DNA of 64,000 bases from JBBQWR01 sp038210495 (GCA_038210495.1 JBBQWR010000033.1:1-64000); one strand, 5' to 3'. Shown: positions 35,801 to 44,885, numbered from the stretch's first letter. Program-made: numbers and translations. The notes: generated by a model from the letters alone, not told the origin.

Positions 35801-37077
35801 GAAGCGCCCTGCGGAAGCGGCTCGACTTGTGCGACGGGAATCACTCTTGTTCCCAGACCATCGAGTTGATCCTTAATCATGATCGCCCGTTGGTTCGTCG
35901 GATCGCGACGCAGCGCTTCGCCAACTAGCAGTTTGGCTTGCTGAACGTTTCCGGTCGCGACGGCCTGGGAGCCGAGCCGAGCCAGGCCCTGGGCGCCCAG
36001 ATTCACCAGGCGGCGAGCTTCGTGCAGCCCATCGGTTCCCACGGTCGGCAGGCGGTAGCCGCCATCGCCGCGAGCCGCGTCGTACACCTGGACGAAATAT
36101 GCATTTTCGGGGTTCGACTTGGTCGAGGTGGCCGTCCATCCGATCGATACCGGTTTGCCTTGCGACTGGCCTTCGAGCTTCAGGTCGAACGACGCACTGG
36201 GGGTTCCCTTGCCAACCAGCACCGTGTCGCGGTCGGTCCGCAGCGGCGGAACGTGTTTCGGGTAGACATCGGCGACTTCCTTCGGCAGCGCGAGTGTCGT
36301 CGGCCACACGACGGGTGACGTGGCAAACTGCGCCAATCGGTGGCCGACTTCCCGGCTGTTCAAACTCGGTGGATCGCGATCGGTGAGGGGATCGCTATTG
36401 ACGATCAACATTCCGCCCGTCTGGTTGGCCAGCGACGCCAGGAGCGTGGCGTCAATGGCGCGTCCGATGGCAAAGCTGCTTACGGCGACGCGATTCTCGA
36501 CCAACTGATCGACGATCGATTCATACTCGTCGGCCATGGCGTTGGCGCGGCTGGCGCCGTCGCCGATATAGACGAGTGACTTTGCGGCGGACGCTCTGTC
36601 CGCTTTGAAGCTGTCGATCGCTTTGGTCAGCGCGATGCCCATGTCCGTGGCGCCCAGCGGCACGCGACCGCGGAGCTTCGTCAAAGCGGCAGTCATCTCA
36701 GGTCCACGCGGAGCGACGAAGGCCGTCGTGAGTGGTATTGCATTTATGTCAACGGCAAGCAATTGCACGCGGTCGCGGTCGCCCAATTTCTGGAGCATGG
36801 CCGACAGCGTCTCGAGCGACTTCTCGCGATATTCGCCGACTTGCGCCGCCGACGTGTCGAACAGCACGACGATGTCGTTCGCCTCGCTGGCGGTCGCCGC
36901 CACGGCGGGCAGGCTGAGAGCGAAGTAACTCGCGCCGTCGGCCGCTTTGTACGTCTCGACTCGAGCGGCCTCTGTGCTCGGGCCGGCAGCCTGCGCGGCT
37001 GCGGCCATCAGCCCCAGCGTCACGCCGCTGAAACCAACGATCGCCCGCATCCAGCAACTGCGATTGGACTTGGACAT
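32866..37077 (-). CDS. Giant exported protein: vWA domain, STN-like domain, Gly-rich linker and TPR-like region
   Basis: The 1,403-residue product has a signal peptide (residues 1-30), then a vWA domain at about 65-240 (IVVLFDTSAAQVGEYREKS; DxSxx-type metal site as DTSAA, and a later TDMG). About 500 residues of helical, coiled-coil character follow. At about 690-790 an STN/secretin-N-like segment is seen (ISTQLKDVVDALKIRHGI, LKGISLKSALRLMLGEKEM and FIIDHEVLLITT). A Gly-rich stretch lies at about 815-845 and TPR-like helices at about 940-1090. It ends in a beta-rich and Gln/Ala-rich tail. The STN segment suggests contact with an outer-membrane or secretin-like partner. The vWA-plus-STN combination is typical of planctomycetes as I recall; function unknown. 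Confidence 0.8.
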   Translation of the reverse strand: MSKSNRSCWMRAIVGFSGVTLGLMAAAAQAAGPSTEAARVETYKAADGASYFALSLPAVAATASEANDIVVLFDTSAAQVGEYREKSLETLSAMLQKLGDRDRVQLLAVDINAIPLTTAFVAPRGPEMTAALTKLRGRVPLGATDMGIALTKAIDSFKADRASAAKSLVYIGDGASRANAMADEYESIVDQLVENRVAVSSFAIGRAIDATLLASLANQTGGMLIVNSDPLTDRDPPSLNSREVGHRLAQFATSPVVWPTTLALPKEVADVYPKHVPPLRTDRDTVLVGKGTPSASFDLKLEGQSQGKPVSIGWTATSTKSNPENAYFVQVYDAARGDGGYRLPTVGTDGLHEARRLVNLGAQGLARLGSQAVATGNVQQAKLLVGEALRRDPTNQRAIMIKDQLDGLGTRVIPVAQVEPLPQGASAPTPPAPDTLRIVNPPPAGPPTPDEQGAQFLTDFNRRQAVLSGRIIADVNQALQEARGRVSIDPDRVIQDLALKRESVMRAAELPGETRAQLRKQIEDVLSLAQTRKRELEANNVAAQQRVAQAVANQRIQEGLVRNELKVKQLLERMNALMSEGVTEDNEDRFVEAERAAAEAVHSDPDNAVTASAAINARFQTVTFQNARFRDQEQRNFLSTMHLVDISSIPFPDEPPIIYPSADRWRQLTKDRERYRSVDLKNPGSAEAKILRALDEPTEMDFISTQLKDVVDALKIRHGIEIQLDLKNLADAGITPETEITRTLKGISLKSALRLMLGEKEMNFIIDHEVLLITTDAKAKEKTVTKVYPVADLVLPIAINPSVNPFQTGGGLGGQNSVNSGQNGGMNGGGFGGGFGGGGGGGGGFGAGGGGQFAVADPIDASAKSAATVSVKAESKPAAELKLSGRVEVSPAVVAPVQQIRTEEKLSPVARIKVEGADRDRAWDKYFADLPTPDKDRSLSVGRQRDHAVRETARQLTSERKFADVAAMLRAALRNGYGQPWMYEALALAMQADSQPREEIERALMSAVQFANTTNDLMFVAAYLSRNGFDSRALSLYRQASQLDPSRHEPYMHGIEVALRLNDVKGIQWACVGVLGQAWPNDKMSVVQVAHRAAAATLDQLKKDKRTAEAEKFQAAIDRASIRDCEVHVSWTGDAEVDMSVEEPAGSVCSFRTPRTLSGGMMLSSSADRSDAATGEGISADYVVTKGFSGQYHVLLRRVWGKVSGGKVTIDVYSHLGDKTSTRIHKQIPLGEKDAVVNFDLKDGRRQESLTQAQVAAATQNVLGVNQALLQQMAAGDQAPQGVDVGDRGKLAQQLAALNDPAAVQALAASRTVNGVPVNNPVAGNNPLFPFIQQQAVGFQPVITTLPEGTNMSATAVVSADRRYVRISVVPLFSAVGDVTTFNFTTGAQTLNGGAGRPPGGGP

Positions 37078-37605
37078 GACTCAGTGCTCCTTAGTACAAA
37101 CGCGACGTGCTAGCGGCGTTGTTCCGCGAGCGCCATAACAGGCACGTCGAAAAGAAAAGCCAACAGATACCGACCCGCGAGATAGTGGTGAAATGAGCGG
37201 GACGAAAAGCATACGACGCTACGACCCGGCTTCGCTTATTTTATTTACTCGGCCAGCGATACGCTACAAAAATCCCTGAGTTTTCTGGGACGATTGCGGC
37301 TTGGTTCGTCCCCGATCGCCGCGAACCGTCCCGACGGCGACTCCCGATCTCCGGCTTTGAGCCTGTCCAGGCGCTTTCACTGTACCGCTTTTCAGTCCAT
37401 TGACGACAGAAATGATGGCCAAAACGCCCGGAGAACGGTGACAAGCAACGAATAGGAACGACTCAGGGCGGATTCTTGATCTCGCCCGCCGCTGGTCAAT
37501 TGTATATTTTTCTAGGCGGGGACCAATTAAATGAGTCTTGCCGATTGATCCGGGGGCTTTCTTGGTGAAGCGGCAGGGTAATGCGTCTCGAATAGGACAT
37601 CAGCG
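37078..37605. other. 528-bp divergent intergenic region
   Basis: No gene is supported. It separates the giant vWA gene (minus) from the HtrA gene (plus) and must hold both promoters. An AT-rich block (TTGTATATTTTTCTAGG near 37499-37515) and TTATTTTATTTACTCGG (near 37237) are possible -10 regions, but I find no well-spaced -35 partners. No palindromic family member is recognised. Confidence 0.4.
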
Positions 37606-38838
37606 ATGCGAAAAAACGTGGTCTTGTGCCTTGTCAGCGTGCTGCTTGGATTGGGAATCGCCGCCTTGCGTCCGGCCGCCCCGGTTGTCGCCAATCGAGC
37701 CGGCGCGGCCGAGCCCCTTGGACCGGATCTGCCGCGCGCCGAGCCACCGCGGCCGCGCGCCGAACCGTTGCGGCCGGGCCCCGAGATCGGCCCTGTTCAA
37801 AATCGCCCGCCGGCCGCCGCTTTTCAACAGCCGCTGGTCGACGACCTAACTCCCGAGGAACGCGTCAGCGTCGCCGTTTATGAGAACGTCAACCGGGCGG
37901 TCGTCAACATCGACACCAAGATCGCCGGCAACGGCTTTTTGATGTTCGACAATTCGCAGGAAGGCGCCGGCTCGGGCTCTGTCCTCGACAAGCAAGGGCA
38001 CGTCCTCACCAACTATCATGTCATCGAAGACGCCCATGAGATCAAAGTAACGTTGTTCGACGGGTCGTCGCACGAAGCGCGGCTTGTCGGTCGCGATGTG
38101 TCCAGCGACGTGGCGGTTTTGAAAATCGACGCGCCGCCGGAAGTTCTTTTCCCCGTCGTGTTCGGCGACTCGACGCGATTGAAGGTCGGTCAAAAGGTGT
38201 TCGCCATCGGCAATCCGTTCGGACTCGAGCGAACGCTCACCACCGGCATTGTGTCGAATCTCAACCGCTCGATCCCCGCCCGCAACAGCCGTACGATCAA
38301 ATCCATCATTCAAATCGACGCCGCGATCAACCCCGGCAATTCCGGCGGACCGCTGCTCGATAGTCACGGCCGGCTGATTGGGATGAATACGGCGATCGCT
38401 AGTCGCACGGGGCAGAATACGGGCGTCGGGTTTGCGATTCCCACGAACATTATCGCGCGCGTCGTGCCGCAATTGATCGAAAAAGGGCATGTCGTTCGTC
38501 CCGAGACGGGGATCACTCGCGTGTATCCCGTGCCGAACGATCGTGGGCTGAAAATCGTTACGATGGCGACCGGCGGTCCCGCGGAGCAGGCCGGTCTGCG
38601 AGGTTTCAAGCTCGTGAAACAGCGGAAGCGACAGGGCCCCTTCACCTACGAAACGGAAACGATCGACCAATCGGCGGCGGATACGATCGTGGGAGTAAAC
38701 GGAGTGAAGACGCTCACGGCCGATGATTTTCTGAATGCGATCGAGGCCCACCGACCCGGCGAGGATGTCGTAATCAACGTCATCCGCGATGGCCACGAGG
38801 TCGGTGTCCGAGTGCATCTGGCTGCCGCCGAATCGTGA
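37606..38838 (+). CDS. Trypsin-like HtrA/DegQ-type serine protease with one PDZ domain
   Basis: The 410-residue product has a signal peptide (VVLCLVSVLLGLGIAAL), a Pro/Arg-rich linker (40-75), and a trypsin-like domain with H138 in VLTNYHVI, D168 in SSDVAVLKI and S246 in INPGNSGGPLLD. One C-terminal PDZ domain follows (RGLKIVTMATGGPAEQAGLRGF), with a charged insert (KQRKRQGPFTYETETID) not usual in DegQ. It is expected to act in the periplasm on misfolded proteins. It is shorter than the two-PDZ paralogue at 10039. A family B repeat follows the gene. Confidence 0.93.
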   Translation: MRKNVVLCLVSVLLGLGIAALRPAAPVVANRAGAAEPLGPDLPRAEPPRPRAEPLRPGPEIGPVQNRPPAAAFQQPLVDDLTPEERVSVAVYENVNRAVVNIDTKIAGNGFLMFDNSQEGAGSGSVLDKQGHVLTNYHVIEDAHEIKVTLFDGSSHEARLVGRDVSSDVAVLKIDAPPEVLFPVVFGDSTRLKVGQKVFAIGNPFGLERTLTTGIVSNLNRSIPARNSRTIKSIIQIDAAINPGNSGGPLLDSHGRLIGMNTAIASRTGQNTGVGFAIPTNIIARVVPQLIEKGHVVRPETGITRVYPVPNDRGLKIVTMATGGPAEQAGLRGFKLVKQRKRQGPFTYETETIDQSAADTIVGVNGVKTLTADDFLNAIEAHRPGEDVVINVIRDGHEVGVRVHLAAAES

Positions 38839-38870
38839 AAGAGAATTTGAGAATATACAGTTAGTCGGGC

Positions 38871-38904
38871 GCCCGGGGCGGGAGGCGCCTCACCGAAGCC
38901 CCGG
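38871..38904. repeat. Family B palindromic repeat
   Basis: GCCCGGGGCGGGAGGCGCCT with its continuation to CCGG matches 24231-24264 at all but a few positions. It lies in the HtrA-thiolase gap. Confidence 0.7.
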
Positions 38905-39015
38905 AGAGTGGATTCGACACGGAGAGCAGGCCACCGAGGCTTTCCTTCGGTCCAGCCCCGGCTACCCAGTTGACTTTTGGTTCGCGTTTCTTAGACATTC
39001 GTCATTCCTTTCCCC

Positions 39016-40206
39016 ATGACCTCTTCCTCATCCTCCTTCATCATCGCCGGCTGCCGCACGCCGATCGGAAAATTTCTCGGCGGCTTGGCCTCCGTGCCGG
39101 CGCCCGAACTCGGCGCGGTGGTGGTGCGCGAGTCGCTGCGGCGCGCCGGCATCGCGCCCGACTCGATCGACGAAGTCATTTTGGGCTGCGTGTTAACCGC
39201 GGGCGTCGGTCAAGCGCCAGCTCGGCAAGCGGCGCTCAAGGGTGGTCTAGCGCCTTGGATCGGCGCGCTGACCATCAATAAAGTATGCGGCTCGGGCCTG
39301 AAGGCGGTCATGCTGGCCGATCAAGTGATTCGCGCCGGTGACGCCCGGGCGATCGCCGCCGGCGGGATGGAGAATATGAGTCGCTCACCGCATTTGCTGA
39401 TGGGCGTTCGCGAAGGTTGGAAATTCGGCGATCATCGAACGATCGACTCGTTGCAGCACGACGGGCTATGGTGCGCCACCGAAGACGTCGCGATGGGACA
39501 CGAGGCGGATTTCATCGCGACCAGCCGCAATGTCAGCCGCGAGGATCAAGACGCGCTGGCTCTGGAGAGCCACCGGCGGGCCGTCGCGGCTCAAGTCGCC
39601 GGACACTTCGACGCCGAGATCGTGCCGGTCAAAGTGAAAGCTCGACAAGGCGAGGTAACCGTCAGCAAAGACGAGGGCCCGCGGGCAGATTCAACGGCCG
39701 AGGCGCTCGCGAAGCTGCGCCCTGCCTTTAATAGCGATGGGACGGTGACCGCCGGCAACGCTTCGCAAATCAGCGACGGCGCGGCGGCGGTGATTGTCGC
39801 CAGCGAGGCGATTGCGGCGACTGCTTCGGGCGAGACCATCAAAGCGAGAATCGTCGCGACGGCCACCAGCGGCGTGCGTCCCAAGGAACTTTTCATCGCC
39901 CCCGTCTCGGCCATCGAAAGCGTGCTGGACAAAGCCAAGCTAACGGTCGCCGATCTGGATCTCATTGAGTTGAACGAAGCGTTTGCCGCGCAGGGCTTGG
40001 CCTGTATGCGACCACTGCGTCTGGATCCGGCGAAGACCAATATCAGCGGTGGCGCGATCGCGCTGGGACATCCGATCGGCGCCAGCGGAGCTCGCACCTT
40101 GGTGACGCTGCTTTACAACCTCAAGCGGTTGAATCTCAAAACCGGTCTCACCGCCCTCTGCCTCGGTGGTGGCAATGCCGTGGCGATGATCGTCGAGCGA
40201 GTGTAG
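39016..40206 (+). CDS. Acetyl-CoA C-acyltransferase (thiolase)
   Basis: The 396-residue thiolase has the acyl-accepting C91 in TINKVCGSGLKAV, the histidine H352 in ALGHPIGASGAR, and the second cysteine C382 in CLGGGNAVAM. These three residues mark a catalytically complete biosynthetic or degradative thiolase (type II-like length). It condenses two acetyl-CoA or cleaves 3-ketoacyl-CoA. No beta-oxidation or polyhydroxyalkanoate genes are adjacent, although the SDR at 4535 could act on related substrates. The following gene is isocitrate dehydrogenase on the same strand. Confidence 0.95.
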   Translation: MTSSSSSFIIAGCRTPIGKFLGGLASVPAPELGAVVVRESLRRAGIAPDSIDEVILGCVLTAGVGQAPARQAALKGGLAPWIGALTINKVCGSGLKAVMLADQVIRAGDARAIAAGGMENMSRSPHLLMGVREGWKFGDHRTIDSLQHDGLWCATEDVAMGHEADFIATSRNVSREDQDALALESHRRAVAAQVAGHFDAEIVPVKVKARQGEVTVSKDEGPRADSTAEALAKLRPAFNSDGTVTAGNASQISDGAAAVIVASEAIAATASGETIKARIVATATSGVRPKELFIAPVSAIESVLDKAKLTVADLDLIELNEAFAAQGLACMRPLRLDPAKTNISGGAIALGHPIGASGARTLVTLLYNLKRLNLKTGLTALCLGGGNAVAMIVERV

Positions 40207-40310
40207 CTATCGCTATTTTCGCTCGGCCACGTCGCCAACAAACGGCACGCCCTTGACAGTTTTGTCGGCAGAGCGATAACACACGGTCACGCTTCGTCTA
40301 ATGAAATCAA

Positions 40311-40315
40311 AGGAG
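40311..40315 (+). promoter_or_regulatory. Ribosome binding site of the isocitrate dehydrogenase gene
   Basis: AGGAG lies seven bases before the ATG at 40323, which decides against the in-frame TTG at 40317. Confidence 0.6.
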
Positions 40316-40322
40316 ATTGGGG

Positions 40323-41786
40323 ATGTCGTCTGCCGCCACCGCTGCAAAGAAATTGGTCACGCTCATTCCCGGCGACGGCGTCGGGCCCGAATGCATCTTG
40401 GCCGCGCGGCGATTGATCGAAGCGGTCGGCGCTCCCATTCAATGGGAAGAGCGGGCGGCCGGGGCGAGCGTGTTCAAGCAGGGCATCGCCTCGGGAGTCC
40501 CCCAAGAGACGATCGAATCGGTCGGCCGCACTCGCTGCGTGCTCAAAGGTCCGCTGGCGACACCGGTCGGCTTCGGCGAAAAGAGCGCCAATGTGACACT
40601 CCGCAAACTGTTCGAGACGTATGGAAACATTCGACCCGTTCGCGAGTTTCCCGGTGTCACGACTCCCTATAGCGGGCGCGGCATCGACTTGGTCATCGTC
40701 CGGGAAAACGTCGAGGACCTCTACGCCGGCATTGAATATATGCAGACGCCAGGCGTCGCCGAGTGTCTAAAAGTCATTTCGCGAAAGGGCTGCGAAAAGA
40801 TCGTCCGGCTGGGATTTGAGTTTGCCCTGGCCGAAGGACGCAAGACCGTCCACTGCGCGACCAAATCGAACATCATGAAAATGACCGAGGGGCTGCTCAA
40901 GCGTACGTTCGAGGAGATCGCGCCGGAATATCCGAGCCTCAATTCGAGCCACATCATCGTCGACAACTGCGCCCACCAGCTTGTGAAGAAACCGGAGCAG
41001 TTCGATGTGATCGTCACGACGAACATGAATGGCGACATCATCAGCGATTTGACGTCGGCGCTGGTTGGCGGGCTGGGATTCGCGCCCTCGGCCAATTTGG
41101 GCAACGACGTGGCCATCTTCGAGGCCGTCCACGGTTCGGCGCCGAAGTACGCCGGTAAAGACGTGATTAATCCCACGGCCGTAATCTTCTCGGCCGTCAT
41201 GATGCTCCGGCATTTGGGCGAGTTTGAGGCGGCTAGCAAAATCGAAAACGCCGTGCTGGTGACCTTGGAAGATGGCAAGGCCCGGACCGGCGATGTGGTG
41301 GGTTACGACAAGGGCGTTTCGACGACGGTCTTCACCGACACGGTGCTTGGAAATCTCGGTCGCGTGTCGCAGAAGTGGCGGGTTCGCGATTATCGGCCGA
41401 TCAAATTGCCGCAGATCAGTCCGGCCCCGGATTTCGTCACAGCCCAATCGCGCAGCGTCATCGGCGTCGATATCTTCGTCGAATCGCCGCTTTCGCCCAG
41501 TGAGCTCGGGTATAGTCTCGAGCAGATTTGCAGCGACTCGCCGTTGCGATTGAAGCTGATCTCAAACCGAGGGACGGTCGTGTACCCGTCGATTGGCGCG
41601 ATTACCGATTGCGTGGACGAATGGCGATGCCGGTTCATGATGCGCGACGCGGCCGCACAGCTAAACGATCGGCAATTGTCGCAACTTCTCTTGGCCGTGG
41701 GCGCCAAACACGGCTGGGGCCACGTCGAGAAATTGCAAATATTCGACGGCGCCCCGGGCTTCACGAAATCGCAAGGCGAAGATTGA
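40323..41786 (+). CDS. Isocitrate dehydrogenase of the long, Thermus-like type
   Basis: The 487-residue member of the isocitrate/isopropylmalate dehydrogenase family has an early LIPGDGVGPE, the substrate-serine motif EKSANVTLRK, RENVEDLYAGIEY, the NADP/NAD loop FEAVHGSAPKYAGKDVINPT and the metal region NMNGDIISDL. About 140 C-terminal residues (from VRDYRPIKL on) extend beyond the E. coli-type fold, as in Thermus-type IDH, which fits the length. AGGAG seven bases before the ATG at 40323 supports this start. It supplies 2-oxoglutarate and reducing power in the TCA cycle. Cofactor preference cannot be settled by eye. Confidence 0.9.
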   Translation: MSSAATAAKKLVTLIPGDGVGPECILAARRLIEAVGAPIQWEERAAGASVFKQGIASGVPQETIESVGRTRCVLKGPLATPVGFGEKSANVTLRKLFETYGNIRPVREFPGVTTPYSGRGIDLVIVRENVEDLYAGIEYMQTPGVAECLKVISRKGCEKIVRLGFEFALAEGRKTVHCATKSNIMKMTEGLLKRTFEEIAPEYPSLNSSHIIVDNCAHQLVKKPEQFDVIVTTNMNGDIISDLTSALVGGLGFAPSANLGNDVAIFEAVHGSAPKYAGKDVINPTAVIFSAVMMLRHLGEFEAASKIENAVLVTLEDGKARTGDVVGYDKGVSTTVFTDTVLGNLGRVSQKWRVRDYRPIKLPQISPAPDFVTAQSRSVIGVDIFVESPLSPSELGYSLEQICSDSPLRLKLISNRGTVVYPSIGAITDCVDEWRCRFMMRDAAAQLNDRQLSQLLLAVGAKHGWGHVEKLQIFDGAPGFTKSQGED

Positions 41787-41795
41787 TGGCCCGTA

Positions 41796-41871
41796 CATAG
41801 CCGCAGCATCCTGCTGCGCCGTTAAGCTGATGCAGAAAAACTGTGCGGCGCAGCAGGATGCCGCGGCTATG
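41796..41871. repeat. Complete family D palindrome with 25-bp arms
   Basis: Arms 41796-41820 (CATAGCCGCAGCATCCTGCT...) and 41847-41871 are inverted copies with a single mismatch, separated by 26 bases. Single-arm relatives are at 16707-16730 and 31674-31695. It lies between the isocitrate dehydrogenase and treY. Confidence 0.75.
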
Positions 41872-41933
41872 GTATCGATCTCGCGGCGCCCGCCAATTGA
41901 CCACCCAGCGCCAATCCGAAAGCTCCTCCTCTA

Positions 41934-44885
41934 GTGCAGTCCACTGAAACATTGATCCCGCTCGCATCCTATCGTCTTCAAATGCTTGGGCAATTGAGGT
42001 TCGAGGACGCGCGTAAGTTAGTGGGTTACATGCGGGATTTGGGGATCGGCGCGGCTTATCTCGCGCCATTTTTTCGAGCTTGCCGCGGCAGCACGCATGG
42101 CTACGATGTGGCCGACCCGCGGCAAATCGATCCGCAGGTGGGGACGGAGGACGATCTCAAGGCGTTTGCCGAAGACCTTCGTCGCGCTAATTTGGGTCTG
42201 GTGCTGGATGTCGTCCCGAACCACATGGGTATCGACGACCCGCACAATGTCTGGTGGCAAGACGTTTTGGAGAATGGCCCCAGTTCGCCGCACGCCGAAT
42301 TTTTCGATATCGACTGGGACCCGCCGAAGTCGGCGCTGCAAGGGAAAATTCTGCTCGCGGTGCTCGGCGATCAATTCGGCAAAGTGCTCGAAGCGCAGCA
42401 GCTGCAGTTGATCTACGAAGAGCAGAATTTCTTCGTCCGCTATTTCAATCGCCGGTTTCCCACGGACCACCATTCGTGGACGCCGATTCTGAAGCGCGTC
42501 GTCGAACATGTATCACCCATCCTAGTGGCGGATAACCCGCAGCGAATGGAGCTGGAGAGCATCGTCACGGCCCTTGAACATTTGCCTTCGCGGAGCGGTC
42601 GCAGCCCGGACGCGGTTCAAGAGCGCTATCGTGAAAAGGAGATCGCGCGGCGCCGGCTGGCCAATCTGGTAACCGGCAGCATCGAGGTTCGCGACGCGCT
42701 CTCGGCAACGCTGCTGGAATACAACGGCCATCCCGACGACCCGCCGAGCTTCAATCTGCTGGAAGCCTTTTTGAACGATCAACCTTATCGACTGGCTTAT
42801 TGGCGAGTGGCGACGGACGAAATCAACTACCGCCGGTTCTTCGACGTCGACACGCTCGCCGCGATTCGCGTCGAGCAGCCGAGCGTATTCGAGGAGGTCC
42901 ATGTGGCCGTCTTCAGATTCCTTCAGCAGGGCTGGGTTACGGGACTGCGCGTCGACCACGCCGACGGACTGCTCGATCCGCAGGTCTACTTGGAAACGCT
43001 TCGGCAGCGCGGGCAGGAACAATTGGCCGCGCGAGCGGACGCGCCGGAGGTTTCTTCGCACACGGGCGGCACACCTTACTTGATCGTCGAAAAGATTCTC
43101 GGTCTCGATGAGTCTCTGCCGCAAGAATGGCCCGTCGACGGCGCCACCGGCTATGAGTTTCTCAACTGGTTGAACGGTCTGTTGGCGGATCGCAAGGGAG
43201 TCAGCGCTTTACGCACTGCTTACGTCAACTTCACGCGGCAATGGGATTCGTTCGCTCAAGTGCTGTTCGACAGCAAGCGAACGATTCTCGGCTCGTCGCT
43301 TTCGAGCGAGTTGTACGTCTTGTCGAATCAACTGGTGCGAATCGCCGATCAGCATCGCTGGTCGCGCGATTTCACTCGGCCGTCGCTGCATCGGGCGCTG
43401 CGGGACGTGGTGGCCTGTTTTCAGGTGTATCGCACTTATATTCGCCCGGGCGTGGACACGGTGCGGGACGCGGACCGACGGCGGATCAAAGACGCCGTGC
43501 GGCTGGCTCGGCGGCGCAACGCGGCGATGAGCCCGTCGTTTTTCGACTTCATTCAAACGGTGCTCTTGCTCGAAGACCCTGCTGGACTAACCGACGATCA
43601 GCGGCAAGCCCGACGGGAATTCGTGCTCAAATTTCAGCAGGTCACTGGCCCGATCGCGGCCAAGGGTTTGGAAGACACGGCGTTCTATCGGTTTTATCCG
43701 CTCGCGTCGCTCAACGAGGTCGGCGGCGACCCGGCGCTGGGGGCGATCACGCCCGATCAGTTTCATCGGCTCGTTCAAGAGCGCAAGCAGGGCTGGCCGA
43801 GCGCGATGTCGTCCACCGGAACTCACGACACCAAACGGGGCGAAGACGTCCGCGCGCGGCTCAATGTCTTAAGCGAGATTCCCGAGCCATGGATCGCGGC
43901 GATCCAGCGTTGGCAAACGATGAACGCCGGCTCAAAGCGCGAACTCGACGGCGTCCCGTCGCCAGACGCCAACGAAGAGTATTTGATCTATCAAACGTTG
44001 GCGGGAACTTGGCCGCTTAATCCAGTCGATGACTCCGGCTGGGAGCAGTATGTGAACCGAATTGTGCAATATTGCGAAAAGGCATTTCACGAGGCGAAGA
44101 CGCACACGAGTTGGTTAAGCCCGGACCCCGAGTTCGACCAAGCGGTCGCGGAATTCGTTCGCGGTATTTTGGCCGATCGTGATTCGGCTTTCGTCGGCGA
44201 CATGGGAAAGCTCGTCGCATCGATCGCCGACGCGGGATTCTTGAATTCCTTATCTCAAGTATTGGTGAAAATATGCGCTCCGGGCGTGCCAGATTTTTAC
44301 CAGGGGGTCGAGCTATGGGATTTCAACTTGGTCGATCCCGATAATCGGCGGCCGGTCGATTTCGCCAAACGGAAACAAATCTTGGCGGATCTGAAAACCG
44401 CGTCCGACGATGGCTTGGAGGCCGTTTCTCGCGATTTGCTCGATAAATGGCCAGACGAACGACTAAAGATGTTCGTCACTTGGAGAGGTTTGCAAACGCG
44501 CCAGGCGCATCGCGATGTCTTCGAAGGAGACTATATACCGCTTCCGGTGACGGGACAGCGAGACGTCAACGTGTGTGCTTTTGCTCGACGTTCTGAGGGC
44601 GCCTGGGCGGTATGTATCGTGCCTCGACTCACCCACGCGGCTTGGAACGATGGAGCGGAAAACTCAAACAAGAATCGCGCGGCCCAAGAACCCGCTTGGC
44701 CGCACAGTTGGTGGTGGCGGGAAACGCTCGTGCATTTGCCCGCCGAAGCGCCTCAGCGCTGGCGACACGCACTGTCGGATCGGCGGCTCGCGACCGGCGC
44801 GGGCGTTCAAGGCGGTCAGACGCTCGATGCAGCGGAGGTTTTCGAAACTTTTCCAGTCGCGCTGCTTATTTCGGAGAAGGGTTGA
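41934..44885 (+). CDS. treY: Malto-oligosyltrehalose synthase TreY
   Basis: The 983-residue GH13 enzyme turns the reducing-end alpha-1,4 link of maltodextrins into a trehalose-type alpha,alpha-1,1 link. It begins IPLASYRLQ and shows GIGAAYLAPFF, THGYDVADPRQIDPQVG, region I DVVPNHMGI, the nucleophile region LRVDHADGL (near residue 340), the acid region LIVEKILG and the late STGTHDTKRGEDVRAR. These together identify TreY rather than another GH13 member. The GTG at 41934 is the likely start. The next gene is a debranching enzyme, which would supply linear chains; the TreZ partner is not in the window. Confidence 0.95.
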   Translation: MQSTETLIPLASYRLQMLGQLRFEDARKLVGYMRDLGIGAAYLAPFFRACRGSTHGYDVADPRQIDPQVGTEDDLKAFAEDLRRANLGLVLDVVPNHMGIDDPHNVWWQDVLENGPSSPHAEFFDIDWDPPKSALQGKILLAVLGDQFGKVLEAQQLQLIYEEQNFFVRYFNRRFPTDHHSWTPILKRVVEHVSPILVADNPQRMELESIVTALEHLPSRSGRSPDAVQERYREKEIARRRLANLVTGSIEVRDALSATLLEYNGHPDDPPSFNLLEAFLNDQPYRLAYWRVATDEINYRRFFDVDTLAAIRVEQPSVFEEVHVAVFRFLQQGWVTGLRVDHADGLLDPQVYLETLRQRGQEQLAARADAPEVSSHTGGTPYLIVEKILGLDESLPQEWPVDGATGYEFLNWLNGLLADRKGVSALRTAYVNFTRQWDSFAQVLFDSKRTILGSSLSSELYVLSNQLVRIADQHRWSRDFTRPSLHRALRDVVACFQVYRTYIRPGVDTVRDADRRRIKDAVRLARRRNAAMSPSFFDFIQTVLLLEDPAGLTDDQRQARREFVLKFQQVTGPIAAKGLEDTAFYRFYPLASLNEVGGDPALGAITPDQFHRLVQERKQGWPSAMSSTGTHDTKRGEDVRARLNVLSEIPEPWIAAIQRWQTMNAGSKRELDGVPSPDANEEYLIYQTLAGTWPLNPVDDSGWEQYVNRIVQYCEKAFHEAKTHTSWLSPDPEFDQAVAEFVRGILADRDSAFVGDMGKLVASIADAGFLNSLSQVLVKICAPGVPDFYQGVELWDFNLVDPDNRRPVDFAKRKQILADLKTASDDGLEAVSRDLLDKWPDERLKMFVTWRGLQTRQAHRDVFEGDYIPLPVTGQRDVNVCAFARRSEGAWAVCIVPRLTHAAWNDGAENSNKNRAAQEPAWPHSWWWRETLVHLPAEAPQRWRHALSDRRLATGAGVQGGQTLDAAEVFETFPVALLISEKG

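Noticed and set aside
37078..37605. Promoters in the divergent region
   Set aside because: AT-rich hexamers exist, but none has a partner at proper spacing, so placement would be a guess.
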